Shown: positions 60,301 to 64,000 of the stretch, in pieces
Layout: each line of letters opens with the position of its first letter
Position numbering within the stretch: the stretch's first letter is position 1
Source of the DNA: Sphaerolaimus hirsutus
Taxonomy: Eukaryota > Nematoda > Chromadorea > Monhysterida > Sphaerolaimidae
Length of the DNA stretch: 64,000 bases
Assembly (NCBI GenBank): GCA_964036195.1
Contig: OZ038451.1
Location: 17,508,747 to 17,572,746 of the forward strand
Reading direction: 5' to 3'
Notes under the pieces: model-generated
Told to the model about the DNA's origin: nothing
The model's database searches: none
The model's input: only the letters and a program-made list of their open reading frames with translations
Made by a program: the position numbers and the translations under genes

Positions 60301-63093
60301 GTGCAGCTACGGCCAACAGCCGTCCGCCCAGCCGCTGGCGCAGTGCTCCTCGTCCACGTCGGCCGCGCCGCATCAGAAGCTGCAGCAGCAACAACACGAC
60401 CAGCTGCAGCAGCAGCAGCAGGGGGTCGGCAGACACCCCATGAACCACGTGCCAGATTTGGCGGTGGAGAGCCCTTTGAGCGGGCCGCCCAGCAGCGGCG
60501 TGGATCCTAGTTTTGAAAATATCAATCAGCTGCTCAATGGCAGCAAGGATTCCAGCGGCGACATGCCGAACTTGGATCCGGATACTGTGGGCAGAATTTT
60601 GTGTATGTTTTGTGTTTGTTGAATTCATGAAGCTGTCCTCGGGGTACTGTTGACTCCACGATAACAATGAAAAATTTCAGCCGATGGTCGATCGACATCT
60701 GCCGATGGCCTGTTGGATGAACCGTCGCCAGCTTTCAATGCTACGTCACCTCCGCAGAACGGTTCCCGTGTTCAGGTGTGTTTCAAAAAATCTACATCAG
60801 CAAGTTTGAACGATACTAGCGTGGATTATGGTCGTGTTTCCGCTCATGAAAATATTCATATCGAATAAATATAAATCGAAACAGGGGTCTCCAAGAGTTT
60901 TGCCCTCGCGGGGGCTTGATAGATAGAAAATCGCTCCTCCGGAGGGATAGATAGCTGAAACAGTATCTGGCAGTGCTCCTGTGGGCAAAATATATAGGCT
61001 TTTTCAGTGCATAGAAGGCAGAAATGGGTAAAAATCGCTAAAAACAGGTTAAAAGTAGCTAAAAATAGGTATATAAACATGTGTATAGGCGAAAGCCGCG
61101 ATTTTGAAGGTGGAAAACTATTAATGGTATGAAAATTAACGATTTTGAACGAAAAATAGGGCCAAAATAACTCACAAATCGCTCCAGATAGGTAGGTAGC
61201 TGAGCGATAGGGGCGGGGGGCTCTGGGGGTAGTAGCAGGGGTCTCCAAGATTTTGGCCCTCGCGGGGGCTGGATAGATAGCAAATCGCTCCTCCCGAGGG
61301 ATAGATAGCTGACAAAAATTTCTGGGGGGGGGCTCGCGGGGGCAAAATATATAGGCTTTTTCAGTGCGTAGAAGGCCGAAAGGGGAAAAAAATCGCTAGT
61401 AATTGGTTAAAAGTGGCTAAAAGAAGGTTTAAAATGGCTTAAAACAGGGCGTAAAGCAGCCTCCCCCTAGCCCCCCCCCTAGGCGACCCCTGGGTAGTAG
61501 CCAAAAAATTTGTCTCCGGATAGATAGCTGAGCGGTCTCCGTGATAAAGTATTTCGCGCACCGAATTTTTGAAAAATAATATCGTTTCACCCTCTACCGC
61601 CACTAGTATCGCTTTTGTCTCCACAACCCCCTTCTACCTCTCGCAGCCGGACCCCGACCAACCAGTCACCGCATCGGGAGAGTTCGCGCGGCCGAGCACC
61701 TCCTACCACAGCCAGTGCACCTATCCAGGTGCCATTTCCGTGGCCCAACAAGCGTCTAGTCAGTGCGGCGCTTTCGACTCTAGCGGCAGCCAAGCGCAGT
61801 CGACCGCTTACGCCGACGGCGCCGTCCAGCAGTCGCACAGGCAGTTCTGGCCCGCCTACAATCAGAGCCAGCAAAGTGGGGGCGTGCCTAGTTATGATCG
61901 CCACAATCAGCTGCAGATGGAGCAGCAGATGCGGGTCGGTGATTTGTTTGTTTGTAGGGTCCACACGGGATCCCCATCTTGAATTTCAATAATCAGGGAT
62001 TTTGCGGTCCCGGTCCGGAAAATTCGATCCCGTTTGCGAGGGTCTCAAAGGGTTTGGCCCTCGCGGGGGCTGGATTTAGGGTGTCAAAAAATTTTTTTTA
62101 CGGAAACGGAAAAAATTTTTCAGCGGCCGGAAAACGGAAAAAAAATTTGCACTTGGCGGAAAACGGAAACAGAAAAAAAAATTAAGCGGCCGGAAAACGG
62201 AAAAAGAGGCTGGAAAAATCAAATTTGCACGGAAATGGAAAAACTTGGTGAAATTTTTGCCGGAAAATGGATATAATTTGCTGAAATTTTGCTAGAAGTG
62301 GAAAAAATTTGCAGTAATTTTGCTGGAAAAGGAAAAAAAATTACATCATTGACAATCTGCATGAATTTTTACCAGTTTGGCTGATCAGAAAACAGAAAGT
62401 TGAGCCAGAAAAAGGTAAAATGAGGCGGAAGTGGAAAAAAGGCGGAAAAACGGAAAATGAGCTGGAAAAACGGAAACGGAAAAAAAGTTGCCGGAAAACG
62501 GAAAAAAAATTTCAGCAACTGGAAAACGGAACGGAAAACGGAAAAAAATTACCTGCGGAAAACAGAAAATTGACACCCTAGCTGGTTTGATTGCAACTCG
62601 CTCCTCCGGAAGGATAGATAGCTGAACACTTTTCTGGGGGGGGGCTCGCGGGGGCAAAATATATAGGCTTTTTTCAACGTATAGAAAGCAGAAAATGAAG
62701 AAAAAATCGCTAAAAGTAGCCAAAAATAAGTTTAAAATCGCTAAAAATACGTAAATAACTGCGAAATAGGTATATAACTTTGAAAAAAGCGTTTCTCAAC
62801 CCTGATTCGGTGGACTTCGTCCCACTCATGAACCCCGCACCTCTATTTGAATACCCCAAAATCGACCGCAGGTAGCATACTGGATCGAGCACCAGCGACC
62901 GGCGGCAGTCGCCGCGGCCCCGCCAAATGCAGCCAATATGTCGTCCTATCTCGATGCCGACTTCAACGTGAAACAGTCAGAGCAAATGGGCCAACAGTTG
63001 CAGTCTGCCAGTGCAGCCCCTGCCGCAGTTGGACAGGTTTATATGCCGCAGGCCAGACCCAATGTGGAGTACTTGCCGCATAGAATGGCTTGA
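54384..63093 (+). CDS. Glutamine-rich probable nuclear coregulator
   Basis: Eight phase-consistent exons: 54384-54527, 54871-55068, 55191-55286, 59829-60146, 60239-60602, 60681-60775, 61647-61934 and 62872-63093; 574 residues. Residues about 50-110 form a charged, Gln/Glu/Arg-rich helix (FLRRRFLEERQKK), likely coiled coil. A basic cluster RKKPTKRK (about 143-150) spans the exon 3/4 junction and looks like a nuclear localisation signal. Exon 4 is Met/Pro/Gly-rich and ends in two polyglutamine runs encoded by CAG/CAA; exon 5 is Ser/Gln-rich with FENINQLLNGSKDSSGDM. The last exon ends VEYLPHRMA. There is no enzymatic domain. The helix weakly recalls the N-terminal Notch-binding helix of Mastermind proteins, but I would not assign it on that. 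Intron 1 contains an introner-family copy and intron 7 a word-bodied hAT element. Exon structure is convincing, function is not. Confidence 0.72.
54607..54805. mobile_element. Introner-family foldback copy in Q-rich gene intron 1
   Basis: The left end AACCCCCAGACCTGTAAAATG is degenerate; the right end is GGGTCTGGGAGTGGCAC. CTG triplets flank it at 54604-54606 and 54806-54808. The palindromic centre is near 54727 (AAACAAATGTTTG). It occupies most of the 343-bp intron 1, but neither splice site belongs to it. Confidence 0.75.
58363..58785 (+). mobile_element. hAT-like element, CAGGGACGTATCCAGG family
   Basis: It has the perfect duplication GTTTCTTT and the same G/C-run ends and GGCGCCA interior as 49695-50157. 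It lies in intron 3 of the Q-rich gene. Confidence 0.87.
60885..61560. repeat. GATAGATAGC / AAAATCGCTAAAA repeat family
   Basis: Two head-to-tail units contain CAGGGGTCTCCAAGA, CTCGCGGGGGCTGGATAGAT, AAATATATAGGCTTTTTCAG and GGAAAAAAATCGCTA blocks. Other copies: 8850-9515 (two orientations), 15035-15215, 44465-44640, 45075-45235 with 45897-46075, 46100-46680, 52425-52650 and 62040-62760. No tips could be fixed. Confidence 0.6.
62077..62580 (+). mobile_element. hAT-like element with GGAAAACGG body
   Basis: It runs TAGGGTGTCAAAAAAT to AATTGACACCCTA; the flanks GCTGGATT and GCTGGTTT match at 7 of 8. The body iterates CGGAAAACGGAAAAA. It is inserted into a GGCTGGATAGATAGC repeat in intron 7 of the Q-rich gene. 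Confidence 0.82.
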
Positions 63094-63860
63094 GTCACCA
63101 GTGATCTTGTCAGAGTTGAACGGATTGTGTTGTAAATAGACTTGTTTTGTGTTCTTTTAAAAGAGTTCTTCTAAAAAAGTTAAAAATCTTTTGTGTTCAC
63201 CTTATTCACCGATCACATTTTTCATGCACATAAATACATGTAGGCGCACTGCACACGGATATTTACTTTTGCAAAAACGTTTTTATATAGATCCGGTTTA
63301 AAAAAACTTTTTAAAAACCGTTGACAAACGGCCGCCATATCTACGATAGGTAAGCTTTTCCTTATGAATGTTTCCGTCCGCTAGACCTACAAAAAAAACG
63401 TTCGAACGAATAACTTAAAATTTCCGTGTGCGGTGCACCGTGAGTGGGTAAATCGATTGTTCGGAATGTTCAAACTAGGGTTGGAATGTTTCACACCAGT
63501 CGCGGTGCCTTTGGCGCACCACACTGAAATTTTCAGCCGTGTGCTCGAATGGTTTGTGTACGCGGAACTACAAATGAGGAAAACGTATAACGAAAACGTT
63601 TGATCTACCTACATGCAAATTGCATAAAGATTTTCATTGCTTCATATTTTTTGTGTGCCCGTTTTTCGCTCAAAAATTAGAATTTCTGACGATCGGCTTA
63701 CCCTTTGGATCGCCTTTCGGAATTAAATTCAAAGCAAAATTTTTTTTAAACTACCAAGACTATTTCAGTGATGTATTTAAACAATGTCAAAACGGTAATT
63801 GGGGGTGCTGAGTAAATGATCACATTCTAACGGTTTCACACTTGGCAAGTGCACCCCTAG

Positions 63861-63985
63861 TGGCAGTCCCAGACCCTGTAGCGTAAACTAGTGTCAAATG
63901 TCATGTAAAATGACGATCAAAACAAGAAAAAAGATATTACTGAACTTTGCATGACATTTTACACTTTATAGGGTCTGGGACTGGC
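63861..63985. mobile_element. Introner-family foldback copy
   Basis: It reads TGGCAGTCCCAGACCCTG to AGGGTCTGGGACTGGCA, with TGTCAAATGTCATG body words. It is one of the better-preserved tip pairs and lies downstream of the Q-rich gene. Further fragments of the family are at 13268-13352, 15895-15995, 18962-19033 (followed by CTG) and 34742-35110 (preceded by CTG). Confidence 0.7.
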
Positions 63986-64000
63986 AATCGCTGTGGTTTT

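Noticed and set aside
59702-60667. 321-residue minus-strand frame rich in Leu and Cys
   Set aside because: It is the antisense shadow of polyglutamine-coding exons 4 and 5 of the Q-rich gene, where CAG runs read as CTG/TGC on the other strand.
61569-61646. Extension of Q-rich exon 7 upstream to an in-frame ATG at 61569
   Set aside because: A strong CTCTCGCAG acceptor at 61646 gives the correct phase 0 with exon 6, and the upstream part lies next to a repeat.

Overview
This is a repeat-rich piece of an invertebrate animal nuclear genome. Genes are split by GT-AG introns, and no bacterial operons, rRNA, tRNA or CRISPR are visible. The neuronal syntaxin-1 gene, the MPPED-type phosphodiesterase and the secreted trypsin-fold proteins are animal families. 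The syntaxin exons read like a protostome (arthropod/nematode-grade) Syx1/unc-64 protein, but I cannot name the species. Exons were assembled by eye from splice signals, reading frame, paralogue comparison and family knowledge, so UTRs and transcription starts are not defined.

Layout. 1-8,344: no gene seen, mostly foldback and hAT-like elements. 8,345-11,234 (-): MPPED-type metallophosphoesterase, 6 coding exons. 12,552-17,813 (-): serine-protease-homologue B, 7 coding exons. 20,813-24,327 (-): its tandem paralogue A, 6 coding exons. 28,796-53,577 (-): syntaxin-1, with six constant exons, two alternative exons for the second half of the SNARE motif and three alternative membrane-anchor terminal exons; its 13.9 kb intron 2 is packed with nested transposons. 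53,578-54,383: an 806-bp gap between divergent start codons. 54,384-63,093 (+): a 574-residue glutamine-rich probable nuclear protein, 8 exons. 63,094-64,000: repeats only.

The most interesting signal is a short foldback element with tips like GTGCCA.TCCCAGACCCTG, flanked by a 3-bp CAG/CTG duplication, that behaves as an introner. In paralogue B one copy sits inside the signal-peptide codons and constitutes the whole intron 1: the donor GT is the element tip and the acceptor AG is the duplicated CAG. Paralogue A has uninterrupted coding sequence there. A second copy constitutes an intron of the MPPED gene, but there the duplicated triplet reads CTG on the coding strand, so an internal AG must be used and about 10 codons of element become exon.

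A second theme is a large set of non-autonomous hAT-like elements with intact 8-bp target duplications. Many have bodies made of one short word iterated towards the centre (ATCCCG, GGGACC, GAACCG, GGAAAACGG and others) while the tips are shared between families. No transposase gene was found.
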